Origin: Alphaproteobacteria bacterium
GTDB lineage: Bacteria; Pseudomonadota; Alphaproteobacteria; UBA11222
NCBI GenBank assembly: GCA_009693835.1
Contig: SHWM01000021.1
Coordinates: 1 to 35,651 of the forward strand
Reading direction: 5' to 3'
Length of the DNA: 35,651 nucleotides
Part shown: piece after piece, positions 16,897 to 25,666 of the stretch
Position numbering within the stretch: position 1 is the stretch's first letter
Layout: every line of letters begins with the position of its first letter
The notes under the pieces: model-generated
What the model was told of the DNA's origin: nothing
What the model saw: the letters and a program-made list of their open reading frames with translations, nothing else
Databases searched by the model: none
Program-made: the position numbers and the translations under genes

Positions 16897-17729
16897 ACCC
16901 CTGCTATCGGATAGCGTCTTTGTATCCGCAGGGCGATGGCCGTCAGCGCGACCGTCAGAATGATCAAAATCGTCGATGCGGCATTCACCTCCGGCGTCAC
17001 GGAAAACCGCACCATGGAATAGATCTTGACCGGAAAGGTAATAGAGTTGGGGCCGGACGTGAAAAAGGTAATCACAAAATCATCCAGCGACAGGGTGAAG
17101 CCAAGCAACGCGCCCGCAACGATGCCGGGCTTCATATGCGGCGCCACGACATCCCGGAAGGTCTGAAATTCGGTGGCCCCCAGGTCGCGTGCCGCTTCGG
17201 CAAGCTGCCGGTTGAAACTTTCCATCCGTGCCCGGATAACAATGGCGGCAAACGGAAAACAGAATGCAATATGCGCCGCTGTGATGGCGCTCAGGTTCAA
17301 TGGCCAGGGCAAATCCTGCGGCCAGCCAATCCGGGCGACAAACGCCATCATCGCCACGCCCATGCAGATTTCGGGTATAACGATGGGCATGGCAAGGGTG
17401 CCCTCCAATGCCGTCTTCCCGCCAAATCTGAAACGCCAGAGAAGATAGCCCGCCATGGTCCCAAGCACTGTACTAATCAGTGTGCTGAATAGTGCAATAC
17501 TCAGGGAATTCCCGAATGCAAGCATCAATTCAGAATCGGCGAACGCCTTCTGATAATATTTCAGCGTAAAGCCATGCCAGACAATATTACGCCTGCTGTC
17601 ATTAAAACTGAACGCGACCAGCGTCAGGATCGGCAGGTAAAGGAAAATCAGCGAACTGATGAGAATAAGCCGCAACGGGAGCCGGCGGTGATAGTCCAGC
17701 GGGCCGATGGGCGTGCCGGGGAACCTCAT
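16893..17729 (-). CDS. potC: Polyamine-type ABC transporter permease
   Basis: The 278-aa inner-membrane permease has about six hydrophobic segments and the EAA loop EAARDLGATEFQTFRDVVAP, which docks the ATPase. It then has the PotC-type sequence GFTLSLDDFVITFFTSGP, a hallmark of the second permease of polyamine importers. It overlaps potB and potA by 4 bp each, indicating translational coupling. Confidence 0.92.
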   Translation of the reverse strand: MRFPGTPIGPLDYHRRLPLRLILISSLIFLYLPILTLVAFSFNDSRRNIVWHGFTLKYYQKAFADSELMLAFGNSLSIALFSTLISTVLGTMAGYLLWRFRFGGKTALEGTLAMPIVIPEICMGVAMMAFVARIGWPQDLPWPLNLSAITAAHIAFCFPFAAIVIRARMESFNRQLAEAARDLGATEFQTFRDVVAPHMKPGIVAGALLGFTLSLDDFVITFFTSGPNSITFPVKIYSMVRFSVTPEVNAASTILIILTVALTAIALRIQRRYPIAGV

Positions 17730-18646
17730 GCGCTGACCCCTCCGCCCCGACGTCCGGCAAGCAGGCTGCGCACCGCAAGCCCGAAAAAAGTGATATACAT
17801 CAGAAGAAAGCTCAGGGCCGAGCCAAATGGCCAGTCGTTCGCCGCCTTGAACTGGCGTTCGATGACGTTCGCGATCATCTGGCTGTCCGTGCCGCCCAGC
17901 AGGTCGGGCGTGAGGTACGCCCCCAGCGCCGGTATAAAGGTGATTATGACGCCGGAGGCAATGCCCGGCAGCACCAGCGGCGCGATGACGTAAAAAAATG
18001 TCCGCAAATGCCCCGCGCCCAGATCAAGGCTCGCCTCGATAAGGCTCCGGTCCAGCCGGTACAGCGCCGCATAGAGCGGCAGCACCATGAAGGGCAGATG
18101 CACATATACCAGGCCCGTCACCACGGCGGCATCGTTATACAATAAAGACCACGGTGTGAAGCCCGTTCCCAGTATCTGATACCCGCCCAGTCCGATCAGG
18201 TTTAGCAGGCCGTCCCCGGCGCTCCACAGCCATTCCAGCACATAATTGACATGTCCATTGGTGCGCAGCACCGCAATGAGCGCATAGGTGCGGATCAGAA
18301 GATTTGTCCAGAAAGGCAGGATGATCAGCAGCAGCAGCCATGGCTGCACATGGCGCGGCGCAAAACTGATGGCCAGCGCCACAGGCAATCCGATCATCAG
18401 GCATGTGAGTGTCGCGGCCCCGGCGATCCAGACGGATTTGATCAATATGCCGAGATAGAGCGGGTCTGCCGCCCGAGCGTAATTGGCCAGGGTCCAGTTG
18501 ATATCGATGCCGGTAATGCCAACCTTGTCCCCAAAGCTGTATAACCATAACAGTGAAAGCGGCAGCACGAAAAACACACCCAACCACGCCGCTGGGGGTA
18601 GCAGGTTCGCCACAAACACGGCTGGCGCTTTTCGCCACGGCTCCAT
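17726..18646 (-). CDS. potB: Polyamine-type ABC transporter permease
   Basis: The 306-aa PotB-like permease has an N-terminal membrane helix (LPPAAWLGVFFVLPLSLLWL), LLLIILPFWTNLLIRTYA (a strongly conserved PotB/PotH segment), and the EAA loop region LIEASLDLGAGHLRTFFYV followed by PLVLPGIASG. Its ATG overlaps the stop of potD by one base (TGATG). Confidence 0.92.
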   Translation of the reverse strand: MEPWRKAPAVFVANLLPPAAWLGVFFVLPLSLLWLYSFGDKVGITGIDINWTLANYARAADPLYLGILIKSVWIAGAATLTCLMIGLPVALAISFAPRHVQPWLLLLIILPFWTNLLIRTYALIAVLRTNGHVNYVLEWLWSAGDGLLNLIGLGGYQILGTGFTPWSLLYNDAAVVTGLVYVHLPFMVLPLYAALYRLDRSLIEASLDLGAGHLRTFFYVIAPLVLPGIASGVIITFIPALGAYLTPDLLGGTDSQMIANVIERQFKAANDWPFGSALSFLLMYITFFGLAVRSLLAGRRGGGVSA

Positions 18647-19740
18647 CAGGCGGCAAAAATCCGGGTGCAGGCTTCCTGGCGTTTCGTGGTGGCCTCTTCG
18701 CCGAGATAATTCAGTGTTTCGGATTTATCGAGCACGGACTGCGGCGCAAAGATAACCGGATTCTGCGTATAGGACGCGTCCATCAGCGCCAGCGCCGACT
18801 GGTTAGGCGATGCATATTGAACCGTCCTGGCTATCCCGGCATTCACTTCCGGCTCATGCAGGAAATTAATAAAGGCGTGGGCGTTTTGCAGATGCGGCGC
18901 GCCTTTCGGAATAGCCAGTGTGTCTTCCCACACGACACTGCCTTCCACCGGCACAATATAGCCTATGTCGCTGTCCTCGGCCATGACCTGCGCAATGTCG
19001 CCGTTCCACTCCATCACTAGATCCACTTCGCCGGAGGCCAGCAGATCCTGCCCATTGTCCTCGGCAAACGCCTTGATGTGCGGCTTCTGTTTGATGATCA
19101 GCGCTTCGGCTTGCGCGAGCTGCCCGGCATCTGTCGAATTGAGCGAATAACCCAGATATTTCAGCGCCATGCCCAGCAGTTCATCGCTTTCGGTCATCAA
19201 CGCCATTCGGCCGGAATATTCGCCGCTATCATACAGCCATTTCCAGCTATACGGCGGTTCCGTGAATTTGGATTTGCGGTAGCCGATCCCGATCGTTCCC
19301 CACATATAGGGCAGGCTGTATTTGCGGCCGGGATCAAAGCTCGAACCGGTCAGGAAGCGCGGCGTGATATGCCTGATATTGGGAATGAGGCTATGATCCA
19401 GTGGCGCCAGCATGTCCGCCTGGCGCAGACGCGCGACCCAGTTGCCGGTCGGCACAATGACGTCATAACCGGGATTGCCGCTGCGCAGTTTGGCGAACAA
19501 TTCGTCATTATCGGCGAACAGGTCCATTTTCACCTCAATTCCGGTCACTTCGGTGAAATCCGCCAGTGTTGTTTCGCCGATATAGGTGTCCCAGTTATAA
19601 AAATTGAGCCGTTTTTCGTCCCCCGCGGCCGCAAATTTCGGCATGGCGGTAATAGTCAACCCCGTGGCCGCCGCTCCTTGCATAAAACCGCGCCGCGACA
19701 ATGCGCCAAGCAGCCCCGATACCCCCTTAATCCGTCCCAT
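18646..19740 (-). CDS. potD: Tat-exported extracellular solute-binding protein, polyamine type
   Basis: The 364-aa periplasmic binding protein starts with a twin-arginine signal (SRRGFM at residues 15-20, hydrophobic GAAATGLTITAMP, cleavage near FAAAGDE). The mature part opens with LNFYNWDTYIGE, the usual PotD/PotF beginning. It includes YDVIVPTGNW, LPYMWGTIGIGYRKSKF and a C-terminal VNAGIARTVQYASPN. It is the first gene of the operon. The ligand is inferred from family similarity and from the complete potDBCA set, not from binding residues. Confidence 0.93.
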   Translation of the reverse strand: MGRIKGVSGLLGALSRRGFMQGAAATGLTITAMPKFAAAGDEKRLNFYNWDTYIGETTLADFTEVTGIEVKMDLFADNDELFAKLRSGNPGYDVIVPTGNWVARLRQADMLAPLDHSLIPNIRHITPRFLTGSSFDPGRKYSLPYMWGTIGIGYRKSKFTEPPYSWKWLYDSGEYSGRMALMTESDELLGMALKYLGYSLNSTDAGQLAQAEALIIKQKPHIKAFAEDNGQDLLASGEVDLVMEWNGDIAQVMAEDSDIGYIVPVEGSVVWEDTLAIPKGAPHLQNAHAFINFLHEPEVNAGIARTVQYASPNQSALALMDASYTQNPVIFAPQSVLDKSETLNYLGEEATTKRQEACTRIFAA

Positions 19741-19804
19741 ACTGCCACCCCTGCCCGGCTGAAATTAATACCAAAGTCGGTTCAGCCGATTCTGAATGCT
19801 TTTT

Positions 19805-19834
19805 TTGCAAGCGCAATAGGCTATTAAGTTATAT
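19805..19834 (+). promoter_or_regulatory. Putative sigma-70 promoter for the amidotransferase gene
   Basis: TTGCAA (19805-19810), an 18-bp spacer and TTATAT (19829-19834) lie 38 bp before the ATG at 19872, in the region divergent from potD. A GAAGGAGA ribosome site follows. Confidence 0.45.
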
Positions 19835-19871
19835 CTGCTAGAATCGGCCTGGTCTGAAGGAGACAACGAAA

Positions 19872-20729
19872 ATGTGCAGGTTTCTTGTTTATAAGGGCCG
19901 TGAAATGTTCATGTCGGACTTGCTGACCAAGTCCGCGCAATCGCTGATCCAGCAGAGCTTCAAGGCCCGTGAGCACCATGAGCCGCTGAATGGCGACGGG
20001 TTTGGCGTGGGCTGGTACGTGCCCGAGGTCGATGAGATCCCCTGCGTGTTCACCAGCGTGCAGCCGGCCTGGAGCAACCGTAACCTGCACCGGCTGGCCG
20101 ACAAAATACGCTCCACCTGTTTTTTCGCCCATGTACGGGCGGCGACGCCCGGCCTGGCGGTCAGTGAAGCAAACTGTCACCCGTTTCAGTATGACCGGTT
20201 CCTGTGGATGCATAATGGCTCCATCAACGGCTTTGCCAAAATCAAGCGCCGCCTGCGCGCGTCGCTGGATGACCATATTTACAGCATCATTGATGGCACC
20301 ACGGATTCCGAACATGCGTTCGCGGTGTTTTTGAACCGGCTGCTGCCGCATCTTGATGATTACACCGTCGATCATCTGGCCGAGGCCATGATGTTCACCA
20401 TCCGTCAGATTGAAACCTGGCTGCAGGAAGCGGGCATTGAAGACTCCTCGCGCTGCAATTTCGCGATCACGGATGGGCAGACGGTGATCGCATCAAAATA
20501 TGTGGCCGTGTCGGATTCCGATCCGCTGACCCTTTATGTCAGCTCCGGCGACCGCTTTGAACTGGTGGGCGGCGAATATCGCATGCGCCCCACAAACCGC
20601 CGTCCGCATGCCGTGATCATTGCCTCCGAACCCCTTACGGAAAACCGCAGCGACTGGACCCCGGTCCCCAAAAACAACCTGGTTGTCATCACACCGGAAC
20701 TGCATGTGCGCTATTTGCCGGTGGCGTGA
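19872..20729 (+). CDS. Class II glutamine amidotransferase family protein
   Basis: The 285-aa protein begins MCRFL, exposing Cys2 as the N-terminal nucleophile of Ntn-type glutaminases after Met removal. [21 protein letters not shown] and [15 protein letters not shown] are the glutamine-binding segments of the YafJ/EgtC group (GATase_4/6). No partner synthetase domain is fused or adjacent, so the amide acceptor is unknown. EgtC-like hydrolase activity is an alternative. A strong GAAGGAGA ribosome site supports the start. thiSG follows after 53 bp and may be co-transcribed. Confidence 0.88.
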   Translation: MCRFLVYKGREMFMSDLLTKSAQSLIQQSFKAREHHEPLNGDGFGVGWYVPEVDEIPCVFTSVQPAWSNRNLHRLADKIRSTCFFAHVRAATPGLAVSEANCHPFQYDRFLWMHNGSINGFAKIKRRLRASLDDHIYSIIDGTTDSEHAFAVFLNRLLPHLDDYTVDHLAEAMMFTIRQIETWLQEAGIEDSSRCNFAITDGQTVIASKYVAVSDSDPLTLYVSSGDRFELVGGEYRMRPTNRRPHAVIIASEPLTENRSDWTPVPKNNLVVITPELHVRYLPVA

Positions 20730-20782
20730 CCGCTGCTGCTTTAGTATGCTGCCGATGTGGCTATCAGGTATGTGAAGAAATA

Positions 20783-21760
20783 ATGCAGGTTACGATTAAT
20801 GGCGAAAGCCGGGCCTTTTCCGGGCCCATGACTGTGGATGCGCTGTTGCGGGCCCTGTCGCTTGACCCGCGCAAAATTGCAGTGGAGCGTAACCGCGAAA
20901 TCGTGCCGCGTTCGGTGTATCAAAGCGTGCTGGTCGGCGACGGCGACAAACTGGAAATCGTGCATTTCATTGGTGGAGGTAACGAAGTGGAAGATAAACC
21001 ACTGGTCATCGCAGGGCGCACATTCACCTCGCGCCTGATTACCGGAACCGGAAAATACAAGGACTACGCCCAGAACGCCGCCGCCGCCGCCGCCGCTGGC
21101 GTCGAAATGGTGACGGTCGCCGTGCGGCGGGTGAACATCAGCGATCCCAATCAGCCCATGCTGGTGGATTTTCTCGATCCGAAAAAATATGTCTATCTGC
21201 CCAACACGGCCGGCTGCTACACGGCGGATGATGCGCTGCGCACCCTGCGGCTGGCCCGCGAGGCGGGCGGCTGGGATCTGGTAAAGCTGGAAGTGCTGGG
21301 CGATCAGAAAACGCTGTACCCCGAGATGCAGGAAACCCTGAAGGCCGCAGAAATACTGATCAAAGAAGGCTTTCAGGTCATGGTTTATTGCTCGGATGAT
21401 CCGATCGCCGCCCGCAAGCTGGAAGAAATGGGATGCGCGGCGATCATGCCGCTTGCCGCACCTATCGGCTCAGGCCTTGGCATTCAGAACCCGGTCAATA
21501 TCCGCCTGATCGTCGAACAGTGCAAAGTGCCGGTGATCGTGGATGCGGGCGTCGGCACCGCCTCTGATGCGGCGATCGCCATGGAACTGGGTTGCGACGG
21601 GGTGCTGATGAACACCGCCATCGCCGAGGCCAAAGACCCAATCCGCATGGCCAACGCGATGAAACATGCCGTCATTGCGGGGCGCGAGGCCTATCTGGCC
21701 GGCCGGATGCCGAAAAAGCTGTATGCCGATCCTTCGTCACCCCTGGCCGGACTGATTTAG
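20783..21760 (+). CDS. thiG: Fused sulfur carrier ThiS and thiazole synthase ThiG
   Basis: Residues 1-66 are a ThiS beta-grasp domain ([12 protein letters not shown] ... HFIGGG) and residues 69-325 are ThiG. The latter has [30 protein letters not shown] and LVKLEVLGD with the Schiff-base Lys at about 169, plus [11 protein letters not shown]. ThiG forms the thiazole of thiamine from deoxyxylulose phosphate, dehydroglycine and sulfur delivered by the ThiS C-terminal Gly-Gly thiocarboxylate. Here no stop separates the two. A GGAGG at 20975-20979 sits 7 bp before an in-frame GTG at 20987, so free ThiG could also be made. ATG 20783 is chosen because it starts the ThiS fold; the open frame extends upstream without homology. 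ThiS-ThiG fusions are known in some proteobacteria. Confidence 0.93.
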   Translation: MQVTINGESRAFSGPMTVDALLRALSLDPRKIAVERNREIVPRSVYQSVLVGDGDKLEIVHFIGGGNEVEDKPLVIAGRTFTSRLITGTGKYKDYAQNAAAAAAAGVEMVTVAVRRVNISDPNQPMLVDFLDPKKYVYLPNTAGCYTADDALRTLRLAREAGGWDLVKLEVLGDQKTLYPEMQETLKAAEILIKEGFQVMVYCSDDPIAARKLEEMGCAAIMPLAAPIGSGLGIQNPVNIRLIVEQCKVPVIVDAGVGTASDAAIAMELGCDGVLMNTAIAEAKDPIRMANAMKHAVIAGREAYLAGRMPKKLYADPSSPLAGLI

Positions 21761-21771
21761 TGCTGGTTAGC

Positions 21772-21790
21772 CGGGGGGATTAACCCCCCG
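21772..21790. terminator. GC-rich hairpin between convergent thiSG and CoA-transferase genes
   Basis: A seven-pair stem (C plus six G against six C plus G) with an ATTAA loop lies in the 39-bp gap between two converging stops. It has no strong T-tract. A bidirectional terminator is plausible by position. Confidence 0.5.
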
Positions 21791-21799
21791 CATGACCCC

Positions 21800-23026
21800 T
21801 TATTTTGGGACCTCGATCACTCCGCCGCTGATCATGCGGGAAACAGCCCCTTCGTCATAGCCCAGTTCGCGCAGTATGTCCGGGCCATTGGCGCCCAGTT
21901 CCGGCCCAACCTTGGCCTGCACCTTATCGGAACCTGACACCCAGAACGGGCTGCTGATCGCCTGACCCCTGCCATGCTCATGGCCTTTTACATCGACAAT
22001 CATGCCATTCAGCAGCGCCTGGGGATCGTCCACCGCTTCTTCCAGAGTCTGCACCAGGCTGAAAGTGACTTTATGCTCCATCAGGCGGGGTTCCCAGTAG
22101 GCGTAATCCTGCGATTTCAATGTATCAGAAATCACGCCCGCTAATTCCTTTGCATTGGCCAGACGCGCTTTTCTTGCGGCAAAGCGTGTATCTGTCAGCA
22201 GGTCATCGCGACCTATGGCGGCGGCGAAGGCGGGCCAGTTTTTGTCCTCCACAATGACGATCATCAGCACCCACCGCTCATCGCGCGTCTGGTAATGATT
22301 CAGCAGGGCGTTGCGCGGCGACTTGATGCTGGTCCGCGGAGCCGACGCGGTGCCCGCCAGAAGGGCCGAGAGAGAGCACGACGCTGCCCATAGGCCATTG
22401 GCCATCAGGCTGCTCGACACCTTGCTGCCCTGTCCAGTGCGCTGCAGCTTATAGAGCGCCGTGATGATGCCGGCATACATGGTCATGGCGCTGGGATGAT
22501 CGCCCATACCTGGGCCCGAGATGGTAGGCTCCGCCTCGGCATTACGCACGATATCCATCAATCCGGTGCGCGCCCAATAGGCGGTGGCGTCAAATCCGGG
22601 CTTGTTGGCGTCCGGCCCTTTCTCGCCGTAACCGGTGATCTGCCCAAAGATCAATTTTTCATTGTGCGGCTTGAGGTCCTCGTAACTCATTTTCAGCCGT
22701 TCCAGCACGTTCGGCGGAAAATTTGTTATCAGCACATCGGACTGGCGCACCAGTTGCAGCAAAATCTCATAGCCTTCCGGATTTTTCATATCCAGCGAGA
22801 CCGAGCGTTTGTTGCGATTATCCTGCTGCCACAGATAGGCAAAGTCGGATGGCATAAAGGGAGGCGCCTTGTGCACATGCCGGAATGGATCGCCAAGACC
22901 AGGCGATTCAATTTTGATCACATCCGCGCCGAAGTCCGACATGATCATCGACGCACCCGGCCCAAAGATGAAGCTCGAGATGTCCAGCACTTTGATGCCA
23001 CTAAGAATGGATGTTTCCGCCGCCAT
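21800..23026 (-). CDS. CaiB/BaiF family III CoA-transferase (fourth)
   Basis: The 408-aa family III CoA-transferase has VLDISSFIFGPGASM, GADVIKIESPGLGDP, NRNKRSVSLDMKNPEG, GQITGYGEKGPDANKPGFD and D176 in GMGDHPSA, the aligned catalytic Asp. It is clearly distinct from the three CoA-transferases at 7.8-11.6 kb. It stands alone between convergent thiSG and the reductase gene, with a 90-bp upstream gap that could hold its own promoter. Confidence 0.91.
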   Translation of the reverse strand: MAAETSILSGIKVLDISSFIFGPGASMIMSDFGADVIKIESPGLGDPFRHVHKAPPFMPSDFAYLWQQDNRNKRSVSLDMKNPEGYEILLQLVRQSDVLITNFPPNVLERLKMSYEDLKPHNEKLIFGQITGYGEKGPDANKPGFDATAYWARTGLMDIVRNAEAEPTISGPGMGDHPSAMTMYAGIITALYKLQRTGQGSKVSSSLMANGLWAASCSLSALLAGTASAPRTSIKSPRNALLNHYQTRDERWVLMIVIVEDKNWPAFAAAIGRDDLLTDTRFAARKARLANAKELAGVISDTLKSQDYAYWEPRLMEHKVTFSLVQTLEEAVDDPQALLNGMIVDVKGHEHGRGQAISSPFWVSGSDKVQAKVGPELGANGPDILRELGYDEGAVSRMISGGVIEVPK

Positions 23027-23116
23027 TGTTCTCTCCCTGAATGTCCGGTGAGTTAGCCTTTACCTGTTTATAGAACGGAAGCGCGCAGCAGTATAATCAA
23101 AAATCGCCGTAACGTG

Positions 23117-24544
23117 CTATCCAAACCTGCGCAACAGGCTCACCAGCATGCGGGTCGGGCGGCTGAACAAAGCGGGTGTGTAATAGCTTCCTGCCACCCG
23201 CTTGTTGATCTCGCCCAGGGTCGGATAGGGGGCGATGAGGCCGGTCATGGCCCCAATCTTCTGCTTGCGCGCCATGGCCAGAATCCATGGCTGTAACAGC
23301 TCGCCTGCGTTTGCGCCCACCAGCCCCGCCCCCAGAATGGCGCCGCCCCTGCCGGTAATGATCTTCGCCAGCCCCTCGGTGCGGCGCTCGGCCTGGGCGC
23401 GGTCATTTTCTTCAAAGCGCCAGCGCAGGACCCGGTGAGAAATCCCGGCTTTCACGGCGTCTTCCTCGGTCAAGCCCGCCTGGGCAAGTTCCGGATCGGT
23501 ATAGGTGACGCGCGGAATGGCGCTGTGGTCCAGTTTGGCTGGCGATCTGAACAGAGCGCTGCGTATCACGAGTCCGGCATGATAGCCCGCCACATGGGTG
23601 AACAACGGGCCTCCGGTCACATCGCCTATGGCATAAACCCGCCGGTTTGTGGTGCGCAGGCCCGCATTGGTTTTTATTCCCTTGCGGTCAAAGGCGATAT
23701 TGGCCGCCTCCAGCCCAAGCCCCTCTATGTTCGGCTGACGGCCCGTGGCCACCAGAAGGTGCGAACCGATGATCTGCTGTTCGCCCGTCTTGCCCCTGGC
23801 GATGACCGTGATCGCGCCGCCATTATCCAGCGCCACCGACACCATTTCGGTATTTTCCAGAATAGCGGCGCCTTCATCGCGCAGGGCCTTTATCGTGACG
23901 GCGGCCAGTTCAGGATCATCCCGCATCAGCGCACGCGCCATTTCGATGATAGTAACGCGGGCGCCCAGCCGCCGGTGCGCCTGCGCCATTTCCATGCCGA
24001 TCGGGCCTGCCCCCAGAATGATCAGATGTTCCGGGCAGACACGGTTTTCAAAAATGGTTTCATTGGTCAGAAAGGGCACCTGATCCAGACCGGGCACTGG
24101 CGGGATCGAGGCCCGCGATCCGGTTGCAATGACGAAACGGCGGGCCTGGACGACATGGCCGCCGACCTCCACTTCGCGAGGACTGATAAACCGGGCGGCG
24201 GCCTGGATGACGGTGCAGCCAAGGCCGGTAAAGCGTTCTACTGAATCATTGGGGGCGATGGCGGCAATAACTCCCTGCACATGCTCCATGGTCCTGGCAA
24301 AATCGACCGTAATATCAGTGGCTGAGACGCCAAACTTGGCCGCTATCCGCACGGACTGCGCCGCCTTTCCCGCCGCAAGCAGCGCCTTTGAGGGAACACA
24401 GCCGTAATTCAGGCAATCTCCGCCCATTCTGGATTTTTCAATCAGTACCGTGGGCACCCCCAACTGGGCCGCGCCGGCCGCCACCGACAGGCCGCCCGAC
24501 CCCGCGCCGATGACGCAGATATCAGTGTCAAGGGTCTGGCTCAC
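23117..24544 (-). CDS. FAD-dependent pyridine nucleotide-disulfide oxidoreductase (MerA/Lpd-like)
   Basis: The 475-aa flavoprotein has the FAD-binding VIGAGSGGLS at residues 11-20, the redox disulfide CLNYGC (44-49) in GGDCLNYGCVPSKAL, the NAD-binding ILGAGPIGMEMA, and YAIGDVTGGPLFTHVA. The C-terminal dimer motif reads YPTLGE (440-445), so the catalytic His of lipoamide dehydrogenase is replaced by Tyr. Lipoamide turnover is therefore doubtful and a MerA-like or other thiol/quinone role is likelier. There is no N-terminal metal-binding domain and no mer operon. It overlaps the TVP38 gene by 4 bp (ATGA), a pairing often seen in proteobacteria. Confidence 0.9.
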   Translation of the reverse strand: MSQTLDTDICVIGAGSGGLSVAAGAAQLGVPTVLIEKSRMGGDCLNYGCVPSKALLAAGKAAQSVRIAAKFGVSATDITVDFARTMEHVQGVIAAIAPNDSVERFTGLGCTVIQAAARFISPREVEVGGHVVQARRFVIATGSRASIPPVPGLDQVPFLTNETIFENRVCPEHLIILGAGPIGMEMAQAHRRLGARVTIIEMARALMRDDPELAAVTIKALRDEGAAILENTEMVSVALDNGGAITVIARGKTGEQQIIGSHLLVATGRQPNIEGLGLEAANIAFDRKGIKTNAGLRTTNRRVYAIGDVTGGPLFTHVAGYHAGLVIRSALFRSPAKLDHSAIPRVTYTDPELAQAGLTEEDAVKAGISHRVLRWRFEENDRAQAERRTEGLAKIITGRGGAILGAGLVGANAGELLQPWILAMARKQKIGAMTGLIAPYPTLGEINKRVAGSYYTPALFSRPTRMLVSLLRRFG

Positions 24545-25257
24545 GATTTTGCCCCCTGCAGACGCTTGTACACGACCGGGACGAGCGCCAGCAGAGCCAA
24601 TCCAAGGATGGGCAGCAGAATTTCCGGTTTGAAAATGACGCCGAGGTCCGGTGTGCCGCCCGCATCAAACACCACCCCCAATCCATTGCCGGCCAGCGAG
24701 AAGACCAGCACGCCCGGAATAATGCCAAACAGCGTGGCAAGCACAAAATTCCGGAGGCTGACCCCCAGAAAGGCTGGCGCCAAATTGACCAGGAAAAAAG
24801 GAAACAGCGGCACCAGCCGCAGGACGAACATGTAGTTCAGCTCATTTTCCCGGAAACCGGCTTCCATTTTTCGCAGCGCCGGACCGGCCTTGGCGCGCAG
24901 AACGTCGCCCAGCGCGGTTCTCGCAGCCAGAAACAGGATTGTCGCCCCAAGGGTGGCGGCAATAACCACGACAGGAACCGCCCAAACGGGTCCGAACAGG
25001 AGACCGCCGCCAAGTGTCATGACTGTCGCGCCGGGTAAGGAAAACGCCACCACCACGACATACAGGCCCCCAAAGGCCAAGAGGGCCAGCGCCCTGTTAG
25101 AGGCGATCCATTCCCCCAGAAAGGCGCGATTGTCCCGCAAGGCCTCGAAGCTCAGATACCGGTTCAGGTCAAAGATGAAAAACCCCGCCAGCCCGGCCAG
25201 CAAAAACCCCAGCGGCCAGAGCCGTTTGATGGAAAAAGCTGCTGCATTAGTCGCCAT
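24541..25257 (-). CDS. TVP38/TMEM64 family (DedA/SNARE-associated) membrane protein
   Basis: The 238-aa integral membrane protein shows an N-terminal helix (LWPLGFLLAGLAGFFIFDL), FGGLYVVVVAFSLPGATVMTLGGGLLFG and the central family motif RLVPLFPFFLVNLAPAFLGV, with a re-entrant glycine/proline region FGIIPGVLVFSLAGNGLG (each quoted as a separate segment). DedA-superfamily members are linked to lipid scrambling and membrane homeostasis. Its role with the overlapping reductase is unknown. A 17-bp palindrome lies 15 bp upstream of its start. Confidence 0.9.
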   Translation of the reverse strand: MATNAAAFSIKRLWPLGFLLAGLAGFFIFDLNRYLSFEALRDNRAFLGEWIASNRALALLAFGGLYVVVVAFSLPGATVMTLGGGLLFGPVWAVPVVVIAATLGATILFLAARTALGDVLRAKAGPALRKMEAGFRENELNYMFVLRLVPLFPFFLVNLAPAFLGVSLRNFVLATLFGIIPGVLVFSLAGNGLGVVFDAGGTPDLGVIFKPEILLPILGLALLALVPVVYKRLQGAKS

Positions 25258-25271
25258 CTGACCATCCCGTG

Positions 25272-25288
25272 ACAGGAAACTTTCCTGT
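25272..25288. promoter_or_regulatory. Perfect palindrome upstream of the TVP38 gene, candidate operator
   Basis: ACAGGAAA and TTTCCTGT flank a single C, giving a 17-bp perfect inverted repeat directly before the TVP38-reductase start. The position suits repressor binding or a 5' hairpin. No regulator gene is adjacent. Confidence 0.4.
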
Positions 25289-25369
25289 AATCCCTTAAAA
25301 TATCAATTATACGGCCCAGCCCCGCTCTGATCTTCCCATAAAGCATATTTTTGCATATCGCCGTTTTAA

Positions 25370-25397
25370 TTGACTTGCTGCGTCCGCCTTCTATATA
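25370..25397 (+). promoter_or_regulatory. Sigma-70 promoter of the rpmH-rnpA-yidC operon
   Basis: TTGACT (25370-25375), a 16-bp spacer and TATATA (25392-25397) are close to consensus and stand about 78 bp before the rpmH start. No other good -35/-10 pair is seen between the divergent TVP38 gene and rpmH. Confidence 0.65.
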
Positions 25398-25475
25398 ACC
25401 CGTCTCAATTAATGGCGCGGCCAGTATAGCGCGATTGCCTACCGGCCCAGCACACGTATCTGACGGAGAATTCCC

Positions 25476-25610
25476 GTGAAACGCACTTTTCAGCCTAGCC
25501 GGCTTGTCCGCGCCCGCCGTCATGGCTTTCGCTCGCGTATGTCGACCACTGGGGGTCGGCTTGTGATCAATCGCCGCCGCGCCCAGGGCCGCAAGAAGCT
25601 ATCGGCCTGA
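25476..25610 (+). CDS. rpmH: Large ribosomal subunit protein bL34
   Basis: The 44-aa protein [18 protein letters not shown] ... GRKKLSA is an unmistakable bL34, very basic and of normal length. It begins with GTG rather than ATG, after a GGAG ribosome site. It leads the conserved rpmH-rnpA-yidC block. dnaA is not adjacent, as usual for Alphaproteobacteria. Confidence 0.97.
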   Translation: MKRTFQPSRLVRARRHGFRSRMSTTGGRLVINRRRAQGRKKLSA

Positions 25611-25666
25611 GCTCGTCCTAGCCGCGCCTGTCCGGCGTGAAGGTGAATATCATCTCCGTATCGCCA

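Noticed and set aside
20730..20782. TPP riboswitch before thiSG
   Set aside because: Only 53 bp separate it from the amidotransferase gene and no thi-box sequence is visible.
25258..25475. Replication origin near rpmH
   Set aside because: No cluster of DnaA boxes and no dnaA; the region holds a promoter and a single palindrome. Alphaproteobacterial origins usually lie elsewhere.
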